A stretch of 64,000 nucleotides of DNA from Microbacterium kunmingense. Its GTDB lineage: Bacteria > Actinomycetota > Actinomycetes > Actinomycetales > Microbacteriaceae. A program made the translations under genes and the position numbers. The DNA lies in contig NZ_JAKNUS010000003.1 in NCBI RefSeq assembly GCF_023155745.1, positions 124,001 through 188,000 on the forward strand, read 5' to 3'. A model generated the notes under the pieces. That model searched no databases. It had not been told where the DNA came from and worked only from the letters and a program-made list of their open reading frames with translations. Of the stretch, positions 34,361-42,381 are shown piece by piece. The number at the start of each line of letters is the position of its first letter. Position 1 is the first letter of the stretch.

Positions 34361-34366
34361 TACCGT
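34361..34366 (+). promoter_or_regulatory. Leaderless -10 box of the FAH hydrolase gene
   Basis: TACCGT, six bases before the ATG at 34373; divergent from the PrsW box in a 68-base gap. Confidence 0.5.
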
Positions 34367-34372
34367 GGAGGG

Positions 34373-35239
34373 ATGCGCTTCGCCCACGTGACCGCTTCGG
34401 ACCACGCGCGGCCCCGCCTCGTGCTCGTCCCCGGCGACGATGAGGCCGTCTTCGTCGACGAGCTCTTCCCCGGAGCGCCCGCCACCCTGCAGGCGCTGGT
34501 CGAGGGCGGGGACGATCTGCTGGCGAAGGTCGCGGATGCCGCTGCCGATGCGCCGCGGCATCCTCTCTCACCCTTCGGATTCGCCTCGGCCGTCCTGGGC
34601 CCGCCGGCCATCCTCGCCGTGGGCCTGAACTACGCCGCGCACTCGGGGGAGCTGGGGCTGAAGACCGATGCGACGCCGACCGTGTTCGTGCTGTGGCCGA
34701 ACTCGCTCACCGGTCACGACGCGACGACGTCGTGGCCGCGGAGTCTGAGCGAATCGGTGGACTACGAAGCCGAGCTCGGAGTGATCATCGGCCGCCCGGC
34801 GAAGGATGTCGCGATCGACGACGCGCTCGCGCACGTGTGGGGCTACACCGTGGTCAACGACATCACCGCGCGCGACATCCAGTTCTCCGAGGCGCAGTGG
34901 TCGCGTTGCAAGTCGTTCGACGGTTTCACCCCGACCGGCCCCTTCGTCGTCACCGCCGATGAGGTGCCCGACCCCCAGGACCTCCACATCTGGACCGTGC
35001 TCGACGGTCGCACCCTGCAGGATGCCTCGACCGGCCAGATGGTCCGGTCGGTGGCCACACTCATCGCGTCGCTCTCGCAGTCGGCCACCCTGCTGCCGGG
35101 AACCTTGATCTCCACCGGCAGTCCCGGGGGTGCGGGATACTCCCGCGACCCGCAGGTGTTCCTCCGCGACCGCTCGACGGTGACGGTCGGCATCGACGGG
35201 ATCGGCGAACTCACCACCCATTGCCGCATTCTCGACTGA
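34373..35239 (+). CDS. Fumarylacetoacetate hydrolase family protein
   Basis: A 288-residue FAH-fold enzyme, a family of metal-dependent hydrolases, isomerases and decarboxylases acting on beta-diketo acids in aromatic or sugar-acid breakdown. The metal ligands are visible: two glutamates in VDYEAELGVIIG and the aspartate in VVNDITARDIQ. GLNYAAHSGELG, DGFTPTGPFVV and TGSPGGAGYSRDP are further family segments. No aromatic-degradation genes adjoin it, so the substrate is open. The ATG abuts GGAGGG and lies six bases behind TACCGT, so leaderless initiation is favoured. Confidence 0.9.
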   Translation: MRFAHVTASDHARPRLVLVPGDDEAVFVDELFPGAPATLQALVEGGDDLLAKVADAAADAPRHPLSPFGFASAVLGPPAILAVGLNYAAHSGELGLKTDATPTVFVLWPNSLTGHDATTSWPRSLSESVDYEAELGVIIGRPAKDVAIDDALAHVWGYTVVNDITARDIQFSEAQWSRCKSFDGFTPTGPFVVTADEVPDPQDLHIWTVLDGRTLQDASTGQMVRSVATLIASLSQSATLLPGTLISTGSPGGAGYSRDPQVFLRDRSTVTVGIDGIGELTTHCRILD

Positions 35240-35248
35240 CCACGAGGC

Positions 35249-35277
35249 AGGGCGGGCCGCTAACGGCTCACCGCCCT
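35249..35277. terminator. Nested hairpin, probable bidirectional terminator
   Basis: Outer 7-bp stem 35249-35255 with 35271-35277 and inner 4-bp stem 35256-35259 with 35264-35267. It fills the 50-base gap between convergent genes. Confidence 0.55.
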
Positions 35278-35289
35278 ACCTCTCCTAAC

Positions 35290-35712
35290 TCAGGGCGTGG
35301 TCGTGACGACCTCACTGCATGGCACTTGTACGCCCCACACGTTGACGATCGCGTCCGGATTTGCGACACAGGTACTGGCCGCGCTCAGTGACGGGATGAC
35401 CAGCGCGAAGACGATGATGAGCGTCACGATGATCGAAAGCGCGCTAATGACTATGGCGGCGACAGCCCAGCCGTTGCCGCGACCCGCCTTCCTGCTCTGA
35501 ACGAGCGCCACGATGCCGAGAATGAGTGGGATGAGAGCGAGCCAGCTGAGAACGATCGACAGCACGAACGCGACGATGCCGAGGGTCTTGCCGGGGACCG
35601 GCGCTCCCGGGGCGGGCGGGGAGTTGTACGCGGGCGGAGGCGCCGAGCTGTAGGCGGGCGGGTTCTGCGGAGCGCTCGGCGGAACGGCGCTCGGGTTCTG
35701 CGGATCGGTCAC
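35290..35712 (-). CDS. DUF4190 domain membrane protein
   Basis: A 140-residue protein with a proline-, serine- and tyrosine-rich N-terminal tail of about 40 residues, then two hydrophobic helices (GIVAFVLSIVLSWLALIPLI and AAIVISALSIIVTLIIVFAL) joined by LGIVALVQSRKAGRGNGWAV, the typical DUF4190 pattern. A short outside segment with two cysteines follows. The function is unknown. The GTG at 35712 has AAGGAG at good spacing. No operon partner is evident. Confidence 0.78.
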   Translation of the reverse strand: MTDPQNPSAVPPSAPQNPPAYSSAPPPAYNSPPAPGAPVPGKTLGIVAFVLSIVLSWLALIPLILGIVALVQSRKAGRGNGWAVAAIVISALSIIVTLIIVFALVIPSLSAASTCVANPDAIVNVWGVQVPCSEVVTTTP

Positions 35713-35794
35713 GGTGGCTCCTTGATGACGGGAAAACGGTTCAGGTTGCGAACGAACGCTATCGGTCCGCGCCGGACAGCGCCAGCCTGACGCG

Positions 35795-35810
35795 CCGCGC
35801 TGGAGCGCGG
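35795..35810 (-). terminator. Short hairpin after aspA
   Basis: A 6-bp G/C stem with a four-base loop directly follows the aspA stop. No T-run. Confidence 0.35.
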
Positions 35811-37283
35811 TCAGTCCGCCCGTTCCGAGACGAGGTTCTCCGCCGGCTGGACGAGCGGGATCGCCGCGGTGGTCGCCTCCAAGCCCGACAGTCTCGCGGG
35901 AGAGAGCTGCTTGGTGACCTCCTCGCGCGACATGAGCCCCGCCTCCACGACGAGGTCGGCGATGTTGTGCCCGGTCAGCAGCGCGGTCTTGGCCAGCGCC
36001 GCTGCCGCCGCGTACCCGATGAACGGGGTGAGGGCCGTCACGACTCCGACGGAGGTGCCGACCATGGCGCCCAATCGCTCGCGGTTCGCGGTGATGCCGT
36101 CGACGCAGTTCACCCGGAGCGTGTGCATGCCGCGGCGCATCCAGGTGATCGACTGGAAGATGGAGTGCGCGATCACCGGCTCGAAGGCGTTCAGCTGCAG
36201 CTGCCCCGCCTCCACCGCCATCGTCACGGTGAGGTCGGCGCCGGCGACGGCGAAGGCCACCTGGTTCACCACCTCGGGGATGACGGGGTTGACCTTCCCC
36301 GGCATGATGCTCGACCCCGCCTGCCGCGGCGGGAGGTTGATCTCGCCGAATCCCGCCTGCGGGCCGGAGGAGAGGAGCCGGAGGTCGTTGCAGATCTTGG
36401 ACAACTTGATCGCATTGCGCTTCAGCGACGCCGAGAACGACATGAATGCGCCGGTGTCGCTCGTGGACTCGACGAGGTCGGTCGCGAGCTCGAGGTCGAG
36501 GCCGGTGATCGCGCGCAGATGCGAGAGCACCGCCCTGCTGTAGCCGGGAGGGGCGGTGATGCCCGTACCGATGGCGGTCGCGCCCATGTTGATCTCGTAC
36601 AGGAGATAGGCGTTCTCGGTCAGGCGGTTGTAGTCCTCGCCGAGCGTGGTGGCGAAACCGTGGAACTCCTGTCCGAGGGTCATCGGCACCGCATCCTGGA
36701 GCTGCGTGCGGCCGACCTTGAGGACGTCGTGGAACTCGCGCGCCTTCGCGAGGAACGCGTGGCGGAGCAGGTCGAGCTCGTCCAGGAGCGTCTTCAGGTC
36801 CAGGCTCAGGCCGACCTTCACCGCGGTCGGATACACGTCGTTCGTGGACTGGCTGCGGTTGGTGTCATCGATCGGCGACAGGAAGGAGTAGTCGCCCTTC
36901 TGCCGCCCCGCGAGTTCGAGGGCGATGTTGGTGATGACCTCGTTGGCGTTCATGTTCGTCGAGGTCCCCGCGCCGCCCTGGACCACTCCGACGACGAACT
37001 GGTCGTGATACTCGCCGTCGATGACCAGCTGTGCGGCGCGGTCGATGAGGTCGGCCTTCGCCGGGTCGAGGACGCCGATGTCGCGGTTGGCCCGCGCCGA
37101 GGCCTGCTTGACCATCGCCAGGGCCCGCACAAGGTCGCGGTACACCGAGATCGGCCGCTTGCTGACGGGGAAGTTCTCCAGCGCCCGGGCGGTGTGGATG
37201 CCCCAGTAGGCGTCGGCGGGGATCTCGAGGGATCCCAGCGAATCGGATTCTGTGCGGGTGCGCGTCGTTGCGTCCGGGGCCAT
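35811..37283 (-). CDS. aspA: Aspartate ammonia-lyase
   Basis: A 490-residue enzyme of the fumarase/aspartase superfamily that splits aspartate into fumarate and ammonia. The superfamily signature GSSIMPGKVNPVIPEV is near residue 325, with the TNMNANEV and GRTQLQDAVPMTLGQEF segments. The start IPADAYWGIHTARALENFPVS and the length favour aspartase over class II fumarase, though close fumarases share these motifs. The ATG has AAAAGGA upstream and a TAGGCT -10 about 40 bases before. A hairpin follows the stop. The product feeds the TCA cycle. Confidence 0.9.
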   Translation of the reverse strand: MAPDATTRTRTESDSLGSLEIPADAYWGIHTARALENFPVSKRPISVYRDLVRALAMVKQASARANRDIGVLDPAKADLIDRAAQLVIDGEYHDQFVVGVVQGGAGTSTNMNANEVITNIALELAGRQKGDYSFLSPIDDTNRSQSTNDVYPTAVKVGLSLDLKTLLDELDLLRHAFLAKAREFHDVLKVGRTQLQDAVPMTLGQEFHGFATTLGEDYNRLTENAYLLYEINMGATAIGTGITAPPGYSRAVLSHLRAITGLDLELATDLVESTSDTGAFMSFSASLKRNAIKLSKICNDLRLLSSGPQAGFGEINLPPRQAGSSIMPGKVNPVIPEVVNQVAFAVAGADLTVTMAVEAGQLQLNAFEPVIAHSIFQSITWMRRGMHTLRVNCVDGITANRERLGAMVGTSVGVVTALTPFIGYAAAAALAKTALLTGHNIADLVVEAGLMSREEVTKQLSPARLSGLEATTAAIPLVQPAENLVSERAD

Positions 37284-37322
37284 CGAAAGTCCTTTTGGGT
37301 CGCGGCGGTCGGTGATCCCCCG

Positions 37323-37328
37323 AGCCTA
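37323..37328 (-). promoter_or_regulatory. Candidate aspA -10
   Basis: TAGGCT on the minus strand, extended by an upstream TGAC; predicted leader of about 35 bases with a ribosome site. Confidence 0.45.
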
Positions 37329-37401
37329 GTCACGACTCCTCATCGCGCCGGTGGCCCCGGCGTACAGCCGAGACGTGCCCACTGTCCGCGGCGTCCCTCC
37401 C

Positions 37402-38310
37402 TCAACGCCGTTTGCGCGAGAAGACCTCGAGCCGCTCCTCGGGGCTCAGGCGCGACATCCGCTCCGCCCACTCCGGCGAGAAGTAGTCGCCGGTCGGCGC
37501 GTCGACGACGGGCACCACGTCGTGCGTGATGGTCGTCGGGTAGACCCGGACGACGTGGAACGACTGCCCGGCGTCGAAACCGTTCACCTCCAGCGCGGGC
37601 AGACCGAGATTCATGCCGTAGCAGGTCGACGACGCCACCGAGACGGGGATCCCCGCGAACGTCGCACTCGTGGAGTAGTGCAGGTGCCCGGCGAGGATGG
37701 CGCGGACGTCGGTCCCCGCCAGCACCCGGGCGAGACGGGATTGATCCCGCAGCTCGAGGATGTCGAACAGGGGCAGCGGCGACGGGATCGGCGGGTGATG
37801 CATCGCGAGGATCGTCCCGAGCGGCGCAGGCTCGGCGAGCACCTCCGAGAGCCAGGTCAGCTGCGCGTCATCCAAGTCGCCGTGATGCCAGCCGGGGACG
37901 GTGGTGTCGATCCCGATGACGCGCAGACCCCGCAGATCCCACACCCCGTCGATGGGAGCGTCGGTGGGCGTCTCGCCGAGCAGGTGGTGACGCATCGCGG
38001 GACGTTCGTCGTGATTGCCCGCCACCCAGATCACGGGCGCGTCGAGCGCCTCGGCGACCGGTTCGACCAGTTGCCGGAGGCGCCGATACGCATCCGGCTC
38101 GCCCAGGTCGGTCAGGTCGCCGGTGATCACGAGGGCGTCGGGCCGGGGACGCATGCGCTCGATCAGCCGGAGCGTGACCGCCAGGTGCTCCTCGGTGTCG
38201 ATACCCGGACCGTGAAGCGCTCCCCCCGCCAGCAGGTGGGTGTCGCTTAGGTGCAGCAGCACCCGATCGGGCGGGGGGTACTGTCCGAATCGGAAGGGTG
38301 CCGCGTCCAT
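37402..38310 (-). CDS. Metallophosphoesterase, cyclic-nucleotide phosphodiesterase-like (CpdA/Rv0805)
   Basis: A 302-residue class III phosphodiesterase-like enzyme. All five metallophosphoesterase blocks are present: LLHLSDTH, ITGDLTDLGEPDAY, WVAGNHDE, LAMHHPPI and LAGHLHYS. The spacing and the LSDTHL start are as in CpdA and mycobacterial Rv0805, which hydrolyse 3',5'-cAMP and also other phosphodiesters. No signal peptide is seen. The ATG lies six bases behind TAGGCT. Substrate specificity cannot be settled from the sequence. Confidence 0.87.
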   Translation of the reverse strand: MDAAPFRFGQYPPPDRVLLHLSDTHLLAGGALHGPGIDTEEHLAVTLRLIERMRPRPDALVITGDLTDLGEPDAYRRLRQLVEPVAEALDAPVIWVAGNHDERPAMRHHLLGETPTDAPIDGVWDLRGLRVIGIDTTVPGWHHGDLDDAQLTWLSEVLAEPAPLGTILAMHHPPIPSPLPLFDILELRDQSRLARVLAGTDVRAILAGHLHYSTSATFAGIPVSVASSTCYGMNLGLPALEVNGFDAGQSFHVVRVYPTTITHDVVPVVDAPTGDYFSPEWAERMSRLSPEERLEVFSRKRR

Positions 38311-38316
38311 GCCCCG

Positions 38317-38322
38317 AGCCTA
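38317..38322 (-). promoter_or_regulatory. Leaderless -10 box of the phosphodiesterase gene
   Basis: TAGGCT on the minus strand, six bases before the ATG at 38310. Confidence 0.5.
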
Positions 38323-38354
38323 ACCAGGCCCACCCCCGCCGTTCCGGCCGGACC

Positions 38355-38687
38355 TCAGTGATTGAACACGATGAGCAGGATGCCGCTGATCACCGCCGCC
38401 GCGCAGACCCCGAAGCATCCGTAGGCCGCGTACAGGGCGAGACGCTTCTGCGCAAGGGTGAGCGGGTTCTTGCGCGCCGCCTTCGCGGCCGCCTTCTCGG
38501 CCCGACGGCGCTCCTTCGGAGTGATCACGGTGATCGCGTCGGTGAAGTCCGCGGGTGCGACCACCGGGACGCGGCCCGCACGCACCAGCATCCGGAGCCC
38601 GAGGGCGTAGAAGAGCACCACGGTGACGGCGGCGGTCAGCGCCGCCAGGAAGACCTGGACGAAGGCGAACCAGTCGATCGCGATCAC
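38355..38687 (-). CDS. Small two-helix membrane protein downstream of pit
   Basis: A 110-residue protein with hydrophobic helices near both ends (about residues 5-33 and 86-108) and a basic middle (KERRRAEKAAAKAARKNP). The GTG start overlaps the pit stop by four bases, so it is translated with the phosphate transporter and may be an accessory or assembly subunit; that role is inferred from position alone. I do not recognise a named family. Confidence 0.7.
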   Translation of the reverse strand: MIAIDWFAFVQVFLAALTAAVTVVLFYALGLRMLVRAGRVPVVAPADFTDAITVITPKERRRAEKAAAKAARKNPLTLAQKRLALYAAYGCFGVCAAAVISGILLIVFNH

Positions 38688-39958
38688 GAAGCATCCCTTC
38701 CGGACGGACCGTCCTGGGCCGGGTCGTCCGGGCCCCCGGACCCCTCGCTGCCCGCGCTCCGCGTCGCGGCGGCGACGTGCTCGCGCTGCCGGCGCGTGGG
38801 CGGTGGAGTCTCGGTCACGTCGACGGCGTGGACGGAATCGGCCACCTCGCTCATCGCATTGTCGGCACCGACGGCGTTCCGCCGCGAGAGGAGGTAGATC
38901 CCGCCGACGACGACGGCCGCGAGGACCGCGTCGATCAGCACCCCCCACGTCCCGAGCCAGACCACCACGAGCGCGGCGAGGGCTCCGACGCCCCCGGCGG
39001 CCGGAAGGGTGAGGACCCACCCGATCATGATCCGCCCCACGGTGCGCCAGCGGACGATCGAGCCGCGCCGGCCCAAACCCGAGCCGATGACCGAACCCGA
39101 CGCCACCTGGGTGGTCGACAGCGCGAACCCGAGCGCGCTCGAGGCCAGGATCGTCGAGGCCGTCGACGCCTCAGCCGAGAACCCCTGCGCCGGCTTGACG
39201 TCGGTGAGTCCCTTGCCGAGGGTGCGGATGATCCGCCACCCGCCCATGTACGTGCCGAGCGCGATGGTCACCGCGCAGGCGACGATGACCCACAGCTGCG
39301 GATCGGCGCCGGTCTGCCAGCCCACCGTGATGAGAGCCAGCGTGATGACGCCCATCGTCTTCTGCGCATCGTTCGTGCCGTGCGCCAGCGCCACGAGCGA
39401 CGAGGTGAAGATCTGCCCCCAACGGAAGCCGTCCCTCCCGTCGGGCCGGCTGTCGTAGCGCCGCGTGACGGCGTAGGCGACCTTCGTCGCGGCGAAGGCG
39501 ATGAGCCCGGCCGTCAGGGGGGCGATGACCGCCGGCAGGATGACCTTGGACAGCACGACACCGAAATCGATGGCGAGCACCCCGACCCCCACCAGCGTGG
39601 CGCCGATGAGTCCCCCGAACAGTGCGTGCGAGGAACTGGACGGGAGCCCCAGGAGCCAGGTGAGCATGTTCCAGGTGATCGCGCCGATGAGGCCGGCGAA
39701 GATGATCGCGGGGAAGACGTCGGCGGAGATCTGATCCTCCCGGATCATTCCCCCCGAGATGGTCTTGGCCACCTCGGTGGAAAGGAACGCGCCGACGAGG
39801 TTCAGCACCGCAGCGAGCAGCACGGCGACCCGCGGCCGCAGGGCACCGGTGGCGATGGGGGTCGCCATCGCGTTCGCGGTGTCGTGGAAGCCGTTGGTGA
39901 AGTCGAAGAAGAGCGCGAGTGCGATGACCAGGATGATGACGAGAGCTGCGGTGTCCAC
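38684..39958 (-). CDS. pit: Inorganic phosphate transporter, Pit family
   Basis: A 424-residue membrane carrier that imports metal-phosphate with protons. Both PHO4 signature halves are present: FDFTNGFHDTANAMATPIATG at the N terminus and VALAHGTNDAQKTMGVI near residue 200, with about ten hydrophobic segments. The C-terminal ~70 residues are polar. The GTG at 39958 has no clear ribosome site. Fifty-one bases upstream lies a GTTCACC direct-repeat element that looks like a PhoP box, suggesting control by phosphate. A small membrane protein gene overlaps its stop. Confidence 0.93.
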   Translation of the reverse strand: MDTAALVIILVIALALFFDFTNGFHDTANAMATPIATGALRPRVAVLLAAVLNLVGAFLSTEVAKTISGGMIREDQISADVFPAIIFAGLIGAITWNMLTWLLGLPSSSSHALFGGLIGATLVGVGVLAIDFGVVLSKVILPAVIAPLTAGLIAFAATKVAYAVTRRYDSRPDGRDGFRWGQIFTSSLVALAHGTNDAQKTMGVITLALITVGWQTGADPQLWVIVACAVTIALGTYMGGWRIIRTLGKGLTDVKPAQGFSAEASTASTILASSALGFALSTTQVASGSVIGSGLGRRGSIVRWRTVGRIMIGWVLTLPAAGGVGALAALVVVWLGTWGVLIDAVLAAVVVGGIYLLSRRNAVGADNAMSEVADSVHAVDVTETPPPTRRQREHVAAATRSAGSEGSGGPDDPAQDGPSGRDAS

Positions 39959-40008
39959 CGGATGCTTTCGAGGAAGGGGCGACGACCCCGACGAGGGGTG
40001 AACGAAGA

Positions 40009-40030
40009 GTTCACCGGGAATTCAACAACC
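40009..40030. promoter_or_regulatory. Candidate PHO box (PhoP binding site)
   Basis: Two 11-base units, GTTCACCGGGA (40009) and ATTCAACAACC (40020), resemble the direct-repeat units of Streptomyces PHO boxes. A reverse copy GGTGAAC sits at 39997-40003. The site is in the gap between pit and the S9 peptidase gene. Function is inferred. Confidence 0.45.
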
Positions 40031-40099
40031 GGTAACCGGCCATTCGGAATCCTCCCACCCGGCCGCACACGGGTCAATTCCAGGTCGTCGGAGGCGCAG

Positions 40100-40105
40100 T
40101 AGCGT
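40100..40105 (+). promoter_or_regulatory. Leaderless -10 box of the S9 peptidase gene
   Basis: TAGCGT, eight bases before the GTG at 40114. Confidence 0.4.
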
Positions 40106-40113
40106 TGATGCTC

Positions 40114-42222
40114 GTGACCACCTCTGCTGCCTCCGCTCCGATCCCCGACCGACGCCCCGTCGAGCGCGCGCACCACGGCGATGTGGTGAACGACCCCTAC
40201 GAGTGGCTGCGGGCGAAGGAGGACCCGGCCGTCATCGCCCACTTAGAGGCAGAGAACGCCTATACCGCCGCCCGCACGGCGCACCTGTCGGGTCTGCGGG
40301 AGCGGGTGTTCGAGGAGATAAAGTCCCGCACCCTGGAGACCGACCTCTCCGTCCCCAGCCGTCAGGGCGACTGGTGGTACTACGGCCGCACCGTGGCAGG
40401 GAAGCAGTACGGCATCCAGTGCCGCGCTCCCCTGGCGGCTCCGGATGACTGGACCCCGCCGGTGCTCTCACCGGATGCCGAGGTGCCCGGCGAGCAGATC
40501 CTCCTCGACAGCAACGTCGAGGCGGAGGGCCAGGAGTTCTTCTCCCTCGGCAGCTTCGACGTCTCGACCGACGGCACGCGCATGCTCTTCGGCGTCGATG
40601 TCGCGGGCGACGAGCGCTACACCATCCGCGTCCGCGACCTCGTGACGGGCAGCCAGCTTCCCGACGAGATCCCCGACACCTTCGCGGGAGCGAGCTTCTC
40701 GCCCGACGGAAGGTTCATCGTCTACACCACGGTCGATGACGCCTGGCGCCCCGACACCGTGTGGCTCCATGAGATCGGCACACCTGTCGAGGACGACACG
40801 AAGCTGTTCTACGAGCCCGACGAGCGGTACTGGGTGGGCGCGGGATTCACACGCAGCGAGCGCTACCTCATCATCAGCCTCGGCTCATCCATCACCTCCG
40901 AGGAGTGGCTCGTCGACGCCGCCGACCTGCGCTCCGAGCCCAGAGTGGTGTGGCCGCGTCGCGAGGGCGTGGAGTACGACATCTCGCACGCGGTCGTGGA
41001 CGGCGAGGACGTGCTGTACATCCTCCACAACGACGGCGCGCTCGACTTCGAGCTGGTGCGCGTCGCGGCCGCCGACCCGCAGGGAGCGCGCCTCAGCGTC
41101 ATCCCCCACCGTCCCGGCATCCGTCTGCTCGGATTGTCCACCTTCCGCGACTGGGGCGTGATCGGCTATCGCCGCGAGGGCCTGGCGCGGCTCGGGATGC
41201 TCGACTACGGCACCTCGACGGTGTCGGAGATCGCCTTCGAGGAGCCCCTCTACGCCGTCGGCACCGGAGGGAACCCCGAATGGGCGCCGCCCCTTCTGCG
41301 GCTGTCCTACGGCTCGTTCGTCACCCCCGGCACGGTCTTCGACTACGAGGTCGCCACCGGCGAGCTGATCCTCCGCAAGCGCCAGCCGGTTCTCGGGGGC
41401 TACGATCCCGCCGAGTACGGCCAGGCGCGGGTGTGGGCCGCGGCCGACGACGGCACGAGCGTGCCGGTGTCTCTGGTGTGGAAGCGGTCGTTCAGCGAGC
41501 CCGGCGAGGCGCCGCGACCCGTGCATCTCTACGGCTACGGCTCCTACGAGCACTCCATCGAGCCGGGCTTCTCGGTGCCGCGGCTGTCGGAGCTCGACCG
41601 CGGCGTCATCTTCGCCGTCGCCCACGTGCGCGGGGGCGGGGAGATGGGCCGGCAGTGGTACGAGGACGGCAAGCTCCTGGCCAAGCGCAACACCTTCACC
41701 GACTTCGTGGCCGCCGCGCGGCACCTCATCGACAGCGGATACACGACTGCCGACCGGATGGTGGCAGAGGGCGGGAGCGCGGGCGGGCTCCTCATGGGTG
41801 CCGTGGCCAACCTCGCTCCGGAGAGCTTCGCCGGGATCCTCGCCGACGTGCCGTTCGTCGACGCGCTCACGACGATCCTCGACCCGTCGCTGCCGCTGAC
41901 CGTCATCGAGTGGGACGAGTGGGGCGATCCCCTGCACGACGCGGACGTCTACGCCTACATGAAGTCGTACACGCCCTACGAGAACGTGCGGGAGGGAGTT
42001 CGGTATCCCCGGATCCTCGCCGTGACCTCGCTCAACGACACGCGTGTGCTGTACGTCGAACCGGCGAAGTGGGTCGCGCGGCTGCGCGAGGTCGGGGCCG
42101 ACGCGCTGCTGAAGTGCGAGATGGTCGCCGGGCACGGGGGCGTGTCGGGCCGCTACAACGCCTGGCGCGAGCGCGCCTTCGAGCTCGCGTGGCTGCTGGA
42201 CGTGCTCGGCGTCGCGGACTGA
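40114..42222 (+). CDS. ptrB: S9 family serine peptidase (oligopeptidase B type)
   Basis: A 702-residue prolyl-oligopeptidase-family enzyme that cleaves short peptides, in the oligopeptidase B subgroup specific for basic residues. An N-terminal seven-bladed propeller is followed by the alpha/beta-hydrolase domain with the nucleophile in EGGSAGGLLMGAV, the aspartate in SLNDTRV and the histidine in VAGHGGVSGRYN. There is no signal peptide, so it acts in the cytoplasm. Start candidates are GTG 40114, ATG 40108 and TTG 40105; GTG is chosen because it is eight bases after TAGCGT. A palindrome-rich gap follows. Confidence 0.92.
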   Translation: MTTSAASAPIPDRRPVERAHHGDVVNDPYEWLRAKEDPAVIAHLEAENAYTAARTAHLSGLRERVFEEIKSRTLETDLSVPSRQGDWWYYGRTVAGKQYGIQCRAPLAAPDDWTPPVLSPDAEVPGEQILLDSNVEAEGQEFFSLGSFDVSTDGTRMLFGVDVAGDERYTIRVRDLVTGSQLPDEIPDTFAGASFSPDGRFIVYTTVDDAWRPDTVWLHEIGTPVEDDTKLFYEPDERYWVGAGFTRSERYLIISLGSSITSEEWLVDAADLRSEPRVVWPRREGVEYDISHAVVDGEDVLYILHNDGALDFELVRVAAADPQGARLSVIPHRPGIRLLGLSTFRDWGVIGYRREGLARLGMLDYGTSTVSEIAFEEPLYAVGTGGNPEWAPPLLRLSYGSFVTPGTVFDYEVATGELILRKRQPVLGGYDPAEYGQARVWAAADDGTSVPVSLVWKRSFSEPGEAPRPVHLYGYGSYEHSIEPGFSVPRLSELDRGVIFAVAHVRGGGEMGRQWYEDGKLLAKRNTFTDFVAAARHLIDSGYTTADRMVAEGGSAGGLLMGAVANLAPESFAGILADVPFVDALTTILDPSLPLTVIEWDEWGDPLHDADVYAYMKSYTPYENVREGVRYPRILAVTSLNDTRVLYVEPAKWVARLREVGADALLKCEMVAGHGGVSGRYNAWRERAFELAWLLDVLGVAD

Positions 42223-42238
42223 GCCGGCGCGCGACCCG

Positions 42239-42373
42239 GCGCGCGCACCGCGCGTAACCGCGGGCGGCGGGGGTCGACACGCCGGGTCGGCGCGCCGGGT
42301 GTCGGCGTGTCGGGCCTGACCCCCACGGTTGCGCACGGGCCGGCGCGGCGCGAAGCGCCGGCGCGGTGCGCGC
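42239..42373. repeat. Nested imperfect inverted repeats between convergent genes
   Basis: Outer arms near 42239-42255 and 42357-42373, and middle arms (TAACCGCGGG with ACGGTTGCGCA, and GACACGCCG with CGGCGTGTC) pair imperfectly across about 135 bases. It occupies nearly all of the gap between the S9 peptidase and pfkA and may act as terminator in both directions. Confidence 0.6.
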
Positions 42374-42381
42374 CGACGACG

